From contig BDSL01000049.1 of the NCBI GenBank assembly GCA_003116995.1, positions 434,001-498,000 on the forward strand: DNA of 64,000 nt, given 5' to 3'. Below, piece by piece: positions 1-10,800 of the stretch (within the stretch, counting starts at the first letter, position 1; every line of letters begins with the position of its first letter). The notes beneath the pieces were generated by a model. It searched no databases, was not told where the DNA came from, and saw only the letters and a list, made by a program, of their open reading frames with translations. The stretch is from Yamagishiella unicocca (Eukaryota; Chlorophyta; Chlorophyceae; Chlamydomonadales; Volvocaceae). The translations under genes and the position numbers were made by a program.

Positions 1-38
1 GCCTAGGTGCCGGCGGAGTCCCGCATGGACGTCCCTCC

Positions 39-86
39 GCCACCACCATCACCACCACCACCACTGCCACCACCATCACCACCACA
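39..86. repeat. CCA/CAT trinucleotide-rich tract in PFK intron
   Basis: An imperfect run of cca and cat triplets within the intron that ends at 126. It is simple-sequence DNA with no coding role. Confidence 0.6.
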
Positions 87-126
87 ACCCTGACTCTCGC
101 TCTTCCCCCACGCTGTGGGCACTCAG

Positions 127-953
127 GTACATCGACCCGTCGTACATGATTCGCTCCGTGTCGACAACCACCAACGACCGCATCTACTGCAAGATCCTGG
201 CGCATAACGCCGTACACGCCGCCTTCGCCGGCTACACCGGCATCACCGTGGGCCTGGTCAACACGCACTACGTCTACCTGCCCATCCCCGTCATCATTCA
301 GGCGCCCCGCAAGGTACGAGGGGGGGCTCTGCTGGTAGCGCGGTATCGGGCCACCGGTGTGCCACCGGCTCTGATGGTGCCGTATCGGGCCACCGTAGCC
401 GCGGGCTGCACCACCTTGGTGTTCGATGTCGCCGTTGTGGAGATGGTGGAGAAAGGAGCACCGGTGGTTGCAGCTGGATGGAGGGGTGGGGGTGGGCGGG
501 AGCTCTGGGGGCTGAGGGCGGCATCGGAAAGCCCCAGGCAGAGGCGAGGAGTGCCGGTTACACGACATGGGAAGTGGAGTGCAGACGAGGCTAGCTGGTG
601 GTGGCGTGTGGTCTTGGACACGTGCTTGCGTGCGCATGCTGGCGCGCTTGGGTTGATTACCGGGTGAAACCTGTGGAGGTGGCCCGTCGGCTGCCTGTGA
701 AACGAAAGTAAATAAACTAACGGCGGTTGCACAACCGGTACTTGCGCGACCAAGTGCGGCGTTGTGGCGCTCTCTCAAACGGTGCTGACTCCGGGGTGGG
801 GGAAATACAGCACGAGCCCCGGTGTGCTCACATCCCTTACCCGGACAGCACAGCACTGACTCATTGCTCCCGGCTGCTGCGGTGCAGGTGGACCCCCGTG
901 GCAAGGCGTGGAACCGCCTGCGTGCCTCCATCGGCCAGCCCAGCTTCCAGTAA
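127..953 (+). CDS. PFK: ATP-dependent 6-phosphofructokinase, plant type (C-terminal end, partial)
   Basis: These are the last two exons, 127..313 and 888..953 (stop TAA 951-953); the rest lies left of the window. The enzyme phosphorylates fructose 6-phosphate in glycolysis. The first exon encodes the conserved C-terminal block of plant PFKs, including the stretches DRIYCK, NAVHAAFAGYTG and GLVNTHYVYLPIP. The last exon finishes with VDPRGKAWNRLRAS and a short tail. Splice sites are cag/GTAC entering 127, AAG/gtacga leaving 313, and gtgcag/GTG entering 888. The phases agree (one base carried into the first exon, phase 0 between the two). Positions 1-126 are the preceding intron, with a CCA/CAT-rich tract. 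The 574-nt intron holds one copy of dispersed repeat A near 551-600. Family assignment is firm; plastid versus cytosolic isoform cannot be decided from the C-terminus. Confidence 0.9.
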
Positions 954-1942
954 GGCGCTGCGCGGTGCCTCCCCCAGGGCCCCGGCCGCTGTGGGTAGTC
1001 CGGCGCGTGGCAGGAGCACTCCGCCCGTAAGGTGGAGCGAGACGTGCACACCTGAAGAAGGACGACCGGCCATCGCTGCAAAATCGCTGTGAATGAGAGG
1101 GCGGTGCATGCGGCGGGATTGGTGTTGTAGTCCGCATGTGGCGGCTATAGCTGCTGCGACCAAGTATCTGTGGCTGCTCTGATGCGGCCTATTCTTTGAC
1201 CAAAAGAACTGTTAGCGGCTAGTTACGGAATGTCGGTATATTCCCTTTCGCTTCATCCGGAGTTGCATGCTGCGCCGGAGGCTGCAAGGCACCGCAGGGG
1301 AGAAGCTGTAGGTAGGTGTTGCAGGTTGGTTGGAGATGAATCTGCTCGTGCAGAGAGCGCCGAGAGTTTGAGCTGCTGCATGAGGCCGGGCCTATCGTGC
1401 ATCTAGTTTTTGCATGACCCGCTGATGAGGATCAGAGATGGGTTCGATTCAGTGACGAAACCCTCTGCTTTGCGAAAATGGTTTTTGGCAGAACGGTGCG
1501 GCCTGGGCCAGGCGTGGATCCTGTGCGCGAGTGCTCTCTAATATGAAACTCCGCGTCTCCGCCTACAGCTTCCCGTGCCGTCTTAGCCATGTCACAAGTG
1601 GCGACGACAATCCACGAGTCGACCCGATCTTACTCCGAGCGCTGCGCCTCGACCCCATCGCCGCTTCCCCCACCACCACCTCGCGTAATGACACCGCCAA
1701 CTAGCAGCATATAAAATGGATGGAAACTTCACCTGCGCGTCCTCAAAATAGCACTCGGGAATTCGTGTGGCCGAATAAAAACCGCGAGCGACGGAAGACC
1801 TGGCAAATCAGCCTCCACCTATCCTGCCCTCGCCTCATTCCCCACACAGGCCCACTCCACGAACACGGCACTCAAAGCCTGCTCCCAGCTCGCGCCTAAG
1901 CCTTATGGGTTACACCACATCCCCCGCAGGCGCACAACACCG
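954..1942. other. Intergenic, convergent 3' regions
   Basis: No supported gene. It holds the 3' UTR of the phosphofructokinase and the downstream side of the minus-strand gene that ends at 1943. I found no TGTAA for PFK here. No open frame on either strand looks coding. Confidence 0.5.
1910..1914 (-). terminator. TGTAA polyadenylation signal candidate
   Basis: Reading the minus strand, TGTAA lies about 30 nt after the stop of the 1943-2407 reading frame. This is the volvocine poly(A) signal. The very short 3' UTR is unusual, so the link is tentative. Confidence 0.35.
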
Positions 1943-2407
1943 TCAAGCGCCCTCCACAGGCGCCGCGGTGGCCAGCTGCCTAACGTCGACCCCGTGCTGC
2001 GCCGGGGGCACGCCGCCATATGCGTCCGGCACGCGCGCCGCCAGTAAGGCGCCCACGCCGATGTCGCCCCTGGCGGTGGAATTGTTGCTGCCGGCTCCAC
2101 CGCCGCTTGTCAACCCATCGCCGCCTGATGCCTGCTCGCCGCAAGCCTGCTGGCCGCGCGAAGCAGCCGCTGCGACCGGAGCGATATCCGGCGGACGTGC
2201 GCCGGCCGCAGCTGCCACAGGTTCTAGGGAGGTGTCATCTGACTGCAACAGCGACGGCGCGACGCAGTCGGCCAGTGCGTGCGCCAGCAAGGGTCCGGGG
2301 ACTGAGTCCGACACAGGGGGGGCGCTCTCCTCCTCCAAAACGGAGGCCTTGTCCATGCAGGGCTGGCAAACTGCCTTCACAACGCTGCGGCGGCTCTCTT
2401 CTGTCAT
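1943..2407 (-). CDS. Hypothetical 154-aa Ala/Gly-rich protein
   Basis: A single-exon reading frame of 154 codons. I do not recognise it. The ATG at 2407 sits in a good algal start context (AAACA before ATG). The N-terminus (about residues 1-35) is ordinary in composition, with a C-x-x-C pair at residues 14-17 and an acidic stretch after it. The remainder is Ala/Gly/Pro/Ser-rich and probably disordered. A minus-strand TGTAA 30 nt after the stop supports a transcript end. It lies in tandem behind the allophanate-hydrolase-domain gene (its ATG is 233 nt downstream of that stop). It could also be a 3' exon of a larger gene, or a chance frame in GC-rich DNA. Confidence 0.45.
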   Translation of the reverse strand: MTEESRRSVVKAVCQPCMDKASVLEEESAPPVSDSVPGPLLAHALADCVAPSLLQSDDTSLEPVAAAAGARPPDIAPVAAAASRGQQACGEQASGGDGLTSGGGAGSNNSTARGDIGVGALLAARVPDAYGGVPPAQHGVDVRQLATAAPVEGA

Positions 2408-2639
2408 TGTTTTAGCGCCCCGAGGAAGTCAAAGGACCCATGGGCCGGCTGAAACACGTTCGCCCAATCAGAGTCAGCAGTACTTATTTCAATCCGTTTC
2501 CTCTAATAGCCCTTAATGTGTGGCGCGTCGTGCGTCGAGAATGGCCTGAGTACACCGCAGGACACCTAGCCACCGCCGGCTTGCACCACTCATTTAAAGC
2601 TGTGCGATCACATGGTTATAAAAGCGAACAAGCGAACTA

Positions 2640-3114
2640 CTATTGCTTAGATGCTAAATATGCCCGCCATCCGCCAAAGGAACTGACTTCCTCGGCCTCA
2701 CGGACTGCATAGGTTTCTCCAAGGAAGCCTTTCTCACTGCTGCCATCCTCAAGCACCACGTCACCAATACAGAGAGGTGGCTTGACGCCGTCTCGCAGGA
2801 ACTCGCTGCGAAGAAGTAAATTGGCAGGGTTCAGCCTCAGGGCTATCCGCTCAGCTGTAACCTGGCGTTTGAGACGTGGCTTACCCGACACGCTCAATCG
2901 GGAAAGACCAGACCTCCACGTCAAAGCTGTGCCCGCACGCGCCATCTACGCCCTGCCGGATAAGGGCTGGGCGAGGCCCTAGGCTGTACATCTTGTACAA
3001 TGGAGCAGTCTTGCATGCTTTTACTAGCGTGGCGCCCAGGCCTTGCACCTGATGGTTAAGCGCGAGACCCGACATGTGCGCGCCTGCGAGGACTAGGTTG
3101 AGCTTGGCCGCCAT
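2640..3114 (-). CDS. Stand-alone allophanate hydrolase C-terminal (AH_C) domain protein
   Basis: Two exons on the minus strand, 3114..2885 and 2805..2640, joined by a GTAAGC/GCAG intron that restores the frame (396 nt, 131 aa). The protein matches the C-terminal domain of allophanate hydrolase (AtzF, or the amidolyase part of yeast DUR1,2) almost end to end: GAHMSGLALNHQ, CKTAPLYKMYSLG, a VEVWSFP strand, then the IGDVVLEDGS and GGWRAYLAS blocks. In the full enzyme this domain handles the decarboxylation step after the amidase domain releases ammonia during urea breakdown. Here no amidase domain precedes it: the ATG at 3114 has a strong context (CTACA before ATGGCG), and the DNA just upstream is AT-rich and UTR-like. 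Function of the isolated domain is unknown; a urea or allophanate role is only an inference. Confidence 0.8.
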
Positions 3115-3150
3115 TGTAGGCAATTGGCGATGTGCTTCGTAGTAAAAGAA

Positions 3151-3158
3151 TTATAAAT
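3151..3158 (-). promoter_or_regulatory. TATA-like box for the AH_C gene
   Basis: An AT-rich TTATAAAT motif lies 37-44 nt upstream of the minus-strand ATG at 3114 in otherwise GC-rich DNA. It is nearly symmetric, so its direction is not certain. Confidence 0.3.
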
Positions 3159-3556
3159 TAGCGATGGCGTTCGTGAACGACGATTTTCTTAGTGCAGGAC
3201 CCCAGGCAGGAACTTGCACTTGCAGGACCTCCCCGCGACCACCTGACCGGGCTGACCCGCATCCCCCGGACAGCATACAGCGTGGAGACAGATGCGCCGA
3301 TTTTGCAAAGGGCATTCGTGAAACCCTGAACTACGCCGGAAGTACTTTTGGGTTTGAGGAACGGAATCCCTGCAAACCAGGAACGCGCAGTAGTGCGAGG
3401 ATTCCCATATGCAGGCTTCTTGATGACGACAAGCTATGAAACCCTGTCAAAAATGTTTTGAGACACTGCGAAGTACGGCACCCTGCCTTTCATCAACAGG
3501 TCCTGCCCATAGCCCTCGCAGGGCCTCGTTGCTGCCAGCTGTTCAAGGAAGAAGCA
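3159..3556. other. No supported gene
   Basis: A plus-strand frame of 91 codons starts at 3164 but resembles nothing I know, and it runs into the degenerate histone region. Treated as non-coding. Confidence 0.4.
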
Positions 3557-3850
3557 CATCTGTTGGCCGACTTGTGCGCTACCTGAAGAAGGGCAAGTAT
3601 TCTGAGCGCAGTTGGCGCTGGCGCGCCCGTGTACCTGGCCGCTGTGCTCGAGTACCTGACTGCCGAGGTTCTGGAGCTGGCCGGCAACGCTGGCCGGCAA
3701 CGCTGCTCGCGACAACAAGAAGTTCTACCTCTTGGTCTGGAACCCACTGTAACCGTTACAACAAGAAGAACCGCATTGTTCCTCGCCACATCCAGCTGGC
3801 TATCCGCAACGATGAAGAGTTGGGAAAGCTTCTGGGCGAGGTGACCGGAG
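3557..3850 (+). pseudogene. Histone H2A pseudogene fragment
   Basis: Three reading frames in order give the H2A core: [16 protein letters not shown], then [20 protein letters not shown], then [20 protein letters not shown] followed by LLGEVT. The frame is broken by an extra base near 3610, a 13-bp tandem duplication near 3679-3704 (the GGCCGGCAACGCT unit) and an insertion of about 45 bp near 3719-3765 before the NRIVPRH block. The N-terminal tail before VGR and the tail after LLGEVT are missing. It has no intron, so it could be a decayed replication-type histone gene or a retrocopy. Similarity stops sharply after the GEVT codons. Confidence 0.8.
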
Positions 3851-4858
3851 GATGCTTACGCGATCAAGACTCTTCAGCCTCGGAAGAGCTATATGGTATC
3901 ACAGATGACCGACACAAAGGCGACACCCCAAATGCCAAAAACTCGTATGTCGCCTGTCTTCGCATCTGTCCGGTCCCGAATATTTTCCCCTTACCATAGC
4001 ACACCAAAAAAAACACGCGACCCAGATGGATACCCCGGGCCCACACGCAGTCCGTGGTGGATGCATGCTCCCGCTCCCTATCCCCCCCTAGTCCACAACG
4101 GCCATGGAGTCCAGAGCCGCATCGCTACCTGCTTCCCAATCCCACACGCGGCTCCATCCTCGGAAGAGGTACAGCGCTGCTGCGCCCGATCTCCCATTTC
4201 GCCGTGTCTGGTCCGTTCCGCACCATGCCTGCCGTACACATAAGCTCGATAACACGTTTGCTTTTGGTCGTTGTTCTCGATCGTTCCTTTCAGCCCAGCA
4301 ATAGAGCATAAAAAAAGAACGATGTCTGCCAAGTACTCCGTGCATCGACGAAGGTTGCGGATGCTGCCGACGTAAGATAAGCAGTTGATAGGGACATCGC
4401 GGTGGCGATAACGCCAAAGGAACCTCCCACCGCACCACCGACTGACGCCTGTGTGAAATCTGGTGGCGGGCAATAGCGGCAGCGCCTAAAAGCATCCGCT
4501 CCCACCTCCGAATGCTCCGAGGAAAATCCCCCCTTCCTCGCCCCCGAAACTCCTCCCGCAACTAGGGCACCAGCCCCCTCAAGCACCCACAGCGGATCCA
4601 CATCCGCCAATCCGACCCTCCGCCAATCATTTAAGCAAGGCACCGGCGACGCTACTCTCTCAACAGCCTCCACAAAACATGTCGCCCGCCCCAATGCACT
4701 CCTCCTGCGCTCCTCGCGGCACCGACGGACACAACAACAACAACGCCAACCCATCACGTCAGCTACCTCAGCAAGGACCGGAACCCACCGACCTCTGGGC
4801 AGCAGCACTGCGGCCTTAGCAGCGGTTCCGCCCTTCCACCCGCGCCCGGCTGGCTGGC
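3851..4858. other. Intergenic and EDC4 3' UTR
   Basis: Downstream side of the minus-strand EDC4 gene. Long frames on both strands here look like chance frames; none shows recognisable domains. No TGTAA on the minus strand was found close to the EDC4 stop. Confidence 0.4.
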
Positions 4859-7800
4859 TCAGGACAGCATGGCTATGAGGCCGATGGCCTGGTGCACCGC
4901 CTGCTTGGCCTTGGCGGCGGTGGCGCCCGAGCCTCCGCGAGCAATGACCGCCAGTGCGCCCTTGACGCTGTCCAGCACGCCCCTGCCGATGCGGAAGGAG
5001 CCGGTGGGGGAGGGCGGTAGCGATAAGACCCGGCGGAAGCGTATGAATTGACGTAGGCGATGAGGCATCGCTACTGTAGTTAGGAGATGAGTTTGGTATA
5101 GGGAGGCGGTGGCGTTGGCGGTGGCGTTGGGGGTGAGGTTGGGGGTGCGGAGCCGGGCAGGGCAGGGCCTTATGGCGGGGACTTCGCAGGAAAAGGGAAT
5201 ATACGGGGTGGCTGCCAAACCAATCCGCCCAAGACGCGCTGTCGCCTGCCGCCTCCAACTTGTTGCCAATCTTTACATGGCTTGAGCTCGTCTCTCGGCT
5301 CCTGCTCTCCTTAATGCGCCGCAGCACGCGTTCCTTCGCCCCCCACCCACCTCATCCCCAACCCAGTTCTCCAGCATGCATCTCAAAACGCCTGTTCTAA
5401 ACGGTTTTTTTCGGGCACCCACGGGTCTTCCTCGAACCCCCCCACCTGATGTGCGGCTCCAGCCCAGGCTCGCGCACGTCGAGGCGCTTGAGGATGGCGT
5501 CGATCCAGCCCAGCTTGACGTCCACGTCAGCAGTCAGGTCGTACGACAAAAAGGTCAGCAACGACAGCAGCGTGGCCTGGCCCAGCGGACACGGCTCGAC
5601 CGCCAGCACGGCGGCGCCGCCGGCGGCGGTGCACGCCCACAGCACCAGCTGCAGGTCCTGCCGCTCCAGAACCCGAGACAGAGCTCCGTCCAGGTCACCG
5701 GTGCGGAGCAAACCTTGGGGTCGGACATGGGCAAGAAGACAGGGCGCAATGAGAAAACCACCCGAAACAACGATAGAAACATATGGACGAAAGGGAGGTG
5801 ACGTGGTGAGATGTCGGATGCAGAACATGGATCGTGAGTCCACAAAACGCCAATGCGAGCGAAACTAGGTGAGGTGAGACATGCGGGAAACATGCGGGAG
5901 ATATGCGTGAGATATGCGGGCGACCGCAGGGCCTGGTCGGCTGCCAGTAAGCAGTGCCAGAGGCTAAAAATGATACTGTAATACTGTCTGAGGGGGAAGC
6001 AAGGTGGTTTCTAGGGGACGCACTTAGGACGAGGTCCCGCGTCGCAGGGTCCACAGCCGGGGGGAGCGACGTCGGCGCGGCGGCGGGCACGGCCATCTGA
6101 GGAGGGGCTGCGGCTGCGGAGGACGAGGGCGCGGAGACGGAGAAGCTGGCGGAAGGGGGCGGCGCAAGCGGCGCGGGGGGCTGCTGCCTGCTGGGCGCCG
6201 GAGCGCTGAGCGCCGGCTTGCTGGCGGCAGCGGCCGCCGCCGTCGCCGCGGCAGCGGCGGTGTCCGCAGCCGTGGACCTGGAGGCTCCGCCAGCAACCGC
6301 CGGGGCGGCGGTCGGCGCCGCTGCGGCAGGCTGCGGCGCCTTGGCGCCGCCGCCCTTGGCGTTGGAGTTCGCAGGCGCCGCAGGCGCCGCGGCGGGGGGT
6401 AGCGGCGGCGGCGGCGCCGCCGCCGCGGCAGCGGCGGCGGAGCTTGCCGCGGCCGTGGCCGCAGACCCCGCTGCGGCCGTGGCGGCGCGGGAGGCGGTGG
6501 CGACTGCCTGCTGTACGGCGGTCGCCTCGGTCTTGAGCGACTTGGCGGCGGTCTGCACCTGGGCTGCGGCGTCTCGCAACTGGCTGCCCAGCCCCGCCAG
6601 CGGGGTCAGGGGGGTCAGGTGCGCGTCCAGGCCGGTCCGCAGGGCCGCCTCCATCTGGCCAAACATGGTGGACGTCGCGCGCTCCAGGGGCGGCACCACC
6701 TACGGGTAGGCGCCCGCAGGGGGGAAGGTCAGCAGGGGGAAGGCTGAAGCAGGAGGGCGGGCGCTGTAATCATTCCCGGAAGGACGGGCATGGTGCGTTT
6801 GCGTGAGCATCTCCCTCCGTGCCACCGGGCGGGCGGGGTGAGGGGTGGGGAGAAGACCCGGTTACATGACATAGGAGACGATGGCGGAAGCTAGCCGGCG
6901 AGTAGTTTTTCGACACGCGATTGGGTGTGCATGCCGGATAACTGGGTGAGGGGGGGGGGGCGGCGCCGCGTTTCAGCCGAAAACCCCCACCACCACACAC
7001 ACTTTAAAACACACACACACACGCACACACATCGATGCACCATGTGTTACCTGCGCCGTGAAGGCGGCGCCCAGGCCGTCAGCAACAGCTCGCGGCAGCG
7101 ACGCCGCCAGCTGCGACCCCAGCGCCCGCTCCAGGGCCGCAGCCGTGGCCCCGGCGGACAGAGCGGCGGGCAGCGCCTCAGCCACGGCGGCCCGCACCGC
7201 GGGCCCTATGGACGCCTTGACGGCGGCGGTGGTGGCGGCGGCGGCGTCGGCGATGCGCTGAGAGATGTCCTGCGCCACGTTGTTGATGACCTGGACGACG
7301 ATGCCACGAGGGGGTTGCGATGCCACGAGGGGGGGTGGGGCAGTAATCGGAGGCGGGTACATGGCACGCGAGTTTGAGTACGGTGGGTTTGGGTGCGGAG
7401 TGTGGTTTCATTCGAGGGCAGGGAGGGAAGCAACGGCGCTGCGCTCCTAGCAACCCCCTCCCCACTGCGCTCCTAGCAACCCCCTCCCCACTGCGCTGCG
7501 GGGCGCCCACCCCACTGCGCGCAAGCTCCTCCTCCGGCCTCAGCCCGTCGCCGCCCCGCGCGGCCGCCACGCAGCCGTTCACAGCCAGCTGGCTGCTCCG
7601 AAACCGCCAAACCCGCCCTCGCCTACGCTCCGCCCCACTACATCTAAACTTTCCTAGCCCTTCCTCTTGTTCGTCTGCACACCGGCTTCCTCACTGCTGC
7701 CCTGCCACGCACCGCCGTGAGGGCCTTTTGCAGGTCGTGGCTCTCCTTGCGGCGCTCCTCCGCCGCCTTCCGGGCCACGACCTCCGCGGCGCGGGATGCG

Positions 7801-10800
7801 GCGGCGTCGGCAGCGGCCTTGGTGCCGCGCTGCGCCTCCGCCCTGACGGCCTTCAGCAGCTCGCGCTGGCCGCTGGACACCTGAGGGGGGAGGTGAGGGA
7901 GCGTTGCAGGGGAAGGGAGGCATCAAGATTAGGGTTTTAGGGTTTCAGGAGATCCGGGGTTTAGGGTCCTTCCAGGGTCCCGGCGAGCTGCGCTGGGTTG
8001 CGGCAATGCCACATAAAATAGCTCGAGCGAGAGAGGTTGACGATGGATGGGTGAGGGCGGCAGCCTGATTCTTTTTCCTTTCGTCTGAGCAGAAGCTGCT
8101 AGCGTTCAAGGAGAGGGGAAGGGGCCAGAGGCGTGAGTCCAATAGGGATGGCCCCCGCTCACCTGTTCCAGAAGCTGCTGCTGCAGCGCCAGGAGCTGCG
8201 CCAGCTGCTGCTGCGACTGGAGGTCTACCGTGGGCGCGGGGGGCCCGGACGCCGCCAGTGGCGTGGCGGCGGCGACGCGTGACTCTTCTTTGGCGGCGGC
8301 GGCAGCAGCCAGGGCGGCGGCAGCTAGGGCGGCGGCGGCTGACGGGGATGTGAGTGGGGATGTGAGTGGCGGCGGCGCCGACTGAGGGCGCTGGGCGAGT
8401 GCGACGGGCGGCGGCAGCGGGATGCCGTTCTTGCCCTGCGGCGGTAGCAGGCACGGGGCCGGCGGGATTGGGGAGGGCTAGCAAGGGGCGCTACCGGTAC
8501 GCGCACAGGATGGTCACGTGCTTTTCGGTGCGGCTCTAAGGACGTGCGGTGATGCACGGGGGGGAGGGGGAACCCAGCTAGCGACCGCGGGGCCCCTTGT
8601 GGTGGTCCCGGGCGCTCGGGTGCTGTAGAGGGAAAGGCCTATCCAAGCTAAGGCCCTCAACACGGACGGTGCACCCTCAACCCGACGTTAGCTGCCCTTT
8701 ACGACGGCCAATCCATACGATTCCATTCCCCTTCCCGCCTCCGCTCGCGCCCATCGCACATCACCATCGCCCCCACCCCGTGTGTGTACCTGCGAGATCC
8801 GCCGTACAAGCTGCTCCGAGGGCAGCGGCGGCATGCTCGTCGGAGACTGCTGCGACCCCGCCGCCGCCGCTCCCGTGGCAGGCAGCGCGGCGACGGCGGC
8901 AAGCGCCGCCGCGTCGTCCGCCGCCAGCTCCTCCGTCTCCGCCACCGCCTCGGCCTCCGCCGCCGCCTCCGCAGTCGCCGCAGCCAGGTTCGCATCCGAG
9001 AGGCATGGCGTCATGTTCGACGTGAGCACCAGCGAGTGAGTGCGACTGGTGCCGGCGGTCGACGCCGCCGTATCGTTGTCGCCGCCGCCGAAGGCCGAAA
9101 GGACGCCGTACACGTCCTCAGTGGGCGCGCCGCCGCCGGCGCTGACGATGCTGGAGCCCGCGACCGACCGCGCCGCCGCCGCCGCCGCGGCCGACTGCAT
9201 GAGCTGGCTCGGCGTCAGCAGCAATGACTGCCTGGAGCTCCCAGACGTCAGCGCCGGAGGCTGCGCCTCCGCTGCCGGCTGCGCTTCGGGCTGCTGAGCT
9301 GGGCTCACCTCTTCGACGGCGTCTGCGACCAGTGCGGCCACCTCGGCCTCCGCTGCACTTCCCAACATCATGTTTTCCTCCTCCTCCTCCGCAGCCGCTG
9401 CTGCCGCAGCGGCGGCGGCTGCGACGGCTGTATCAACACTTTCCGTGTACGTGTGCGCCGCCGCAGCGGCAGCTGCAGAGGGCGCAGTAGCAGCAGCAGG
9501 CGCAGCAGCTAGCGGCATCAGAGGGCTGGTTGCATCCGAAACGTCCGAAGGTGCGCTGACTAGCATGCTCGGCGGTGGGGGCGGCGGCGGCGACGCCGTC
9601 GGAGCCGCCGTACCGTGCAGCACCGGCGCCGCTTCCTGCAGGACCCTCTCCCGCTCCTTCTCATGCTGCAGCGCCAACAGCGCCGCCAAGGGGTCCCGGG
9701 CTAACCGAGCTGCGGACGCCGCATCCGCGGCGGCGGTGCTGCTGGCGCTGGCGCCGTGGAGGATGTGGTAGTGGCCGCTGGAGCCGGCAGCCGCACCGCT
9801 TGCGGCGGACGAGCCCGCCAGCGTGCCGGCGGCCGCGCCCGCCGCCGGCGGCGCCGGCATTGGGAAGCACTGCGACGGCACAAGCGTGTACTGCTGTACG
9901 GCGTCGCTTTGAATGGTATACATGTGGAAGGCCTCGGCGTCGGTGGACTCGTCCACGAATGCCTCGGGGACGAGCGTGCAGGACAGGATGGGCATCTTGA
10001 CACTGAACTCGCTAAGATAGTCGAACGACGGCGCGTCGGGCTGCGTGGCCAGGTCGACGTGCAGCACGTACACGTGGCTTCGGAGCTCGTTTGCCAGTAC
10101 GACACAGTCGTACAGGGGCTGCGCCTCGAGGTGGTTGAAGAAGGGCGCCGCGGCCGCCGCGCCGGACGCGCTGACCAGCCGGATCGCGTGAGTGCAATGC
10201 GGCTTCGACGATAGGTCGATCGTCCACAGCTTCAGGTGCGCGTTGACGCCGTCGCCAGTAAGCAGCGCCAGCGGCCCGCCGCCGCCGCCGTTGGCCCCCT
10301 CGCCGCCGCCGGCGGAGCCCCTCTCGCAAGCGTCGCCTCCTGCGCGGGGCAGCCAGTGCAGCGACGCCACGGCCGCCAGTGCCCCCGCGCCGTCGCCGTA
10401 CGGCGCCTCCCCAGGCGCACTGCCGTACGCCTGGAACCTGATGTCCGGCTCCAGAGCCAGCGGCTGGATCAGCGCCGGATCCAGCTGCTCCGGCGTCAGT
10501 GCCCAGACGTACACGTAGCCGTGCGCGTCGCCGGCGGCGAGCAAATCGCCCGCCGGCGAGAACGCCACTGACGTCATCATGGTCCCGTCGGCACTGCGCG
10601 CCGCCGCCACGGGCTCCGCGTACTCCGGCGCCGCCGCCACGTCGGCTGTGGGCGGCACGTTGATGAGGTAGACGGTGTCGCCCGCAGCGACCGCCAGCAC
10701 GAAGTCATACGTGGGGTGCCAGGCCAGGTGCGCGGTAGGGTGCGCGGCGGGGCCCGACACGGGGATGGGCAACTCATGTCGCGCAAGGATCTCGTCGCGC

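Noticed and set aside
1415..1475. Possible C/D-box snoRNA (ctgatgag then agtgacga)
   Set aside because: A TGATGA-like box is present but there is no convincing terminal stem or CTGA box at the right distance. It lies in the PFK 3' region.
4290..5327. 345-codon minus-strand frame at the EDC4 3' end
   Set aside because: It reads the last EDC4 exon in the wrong frame and continues through UTR and intron; the conserved C-terminal domain uses the other frame.
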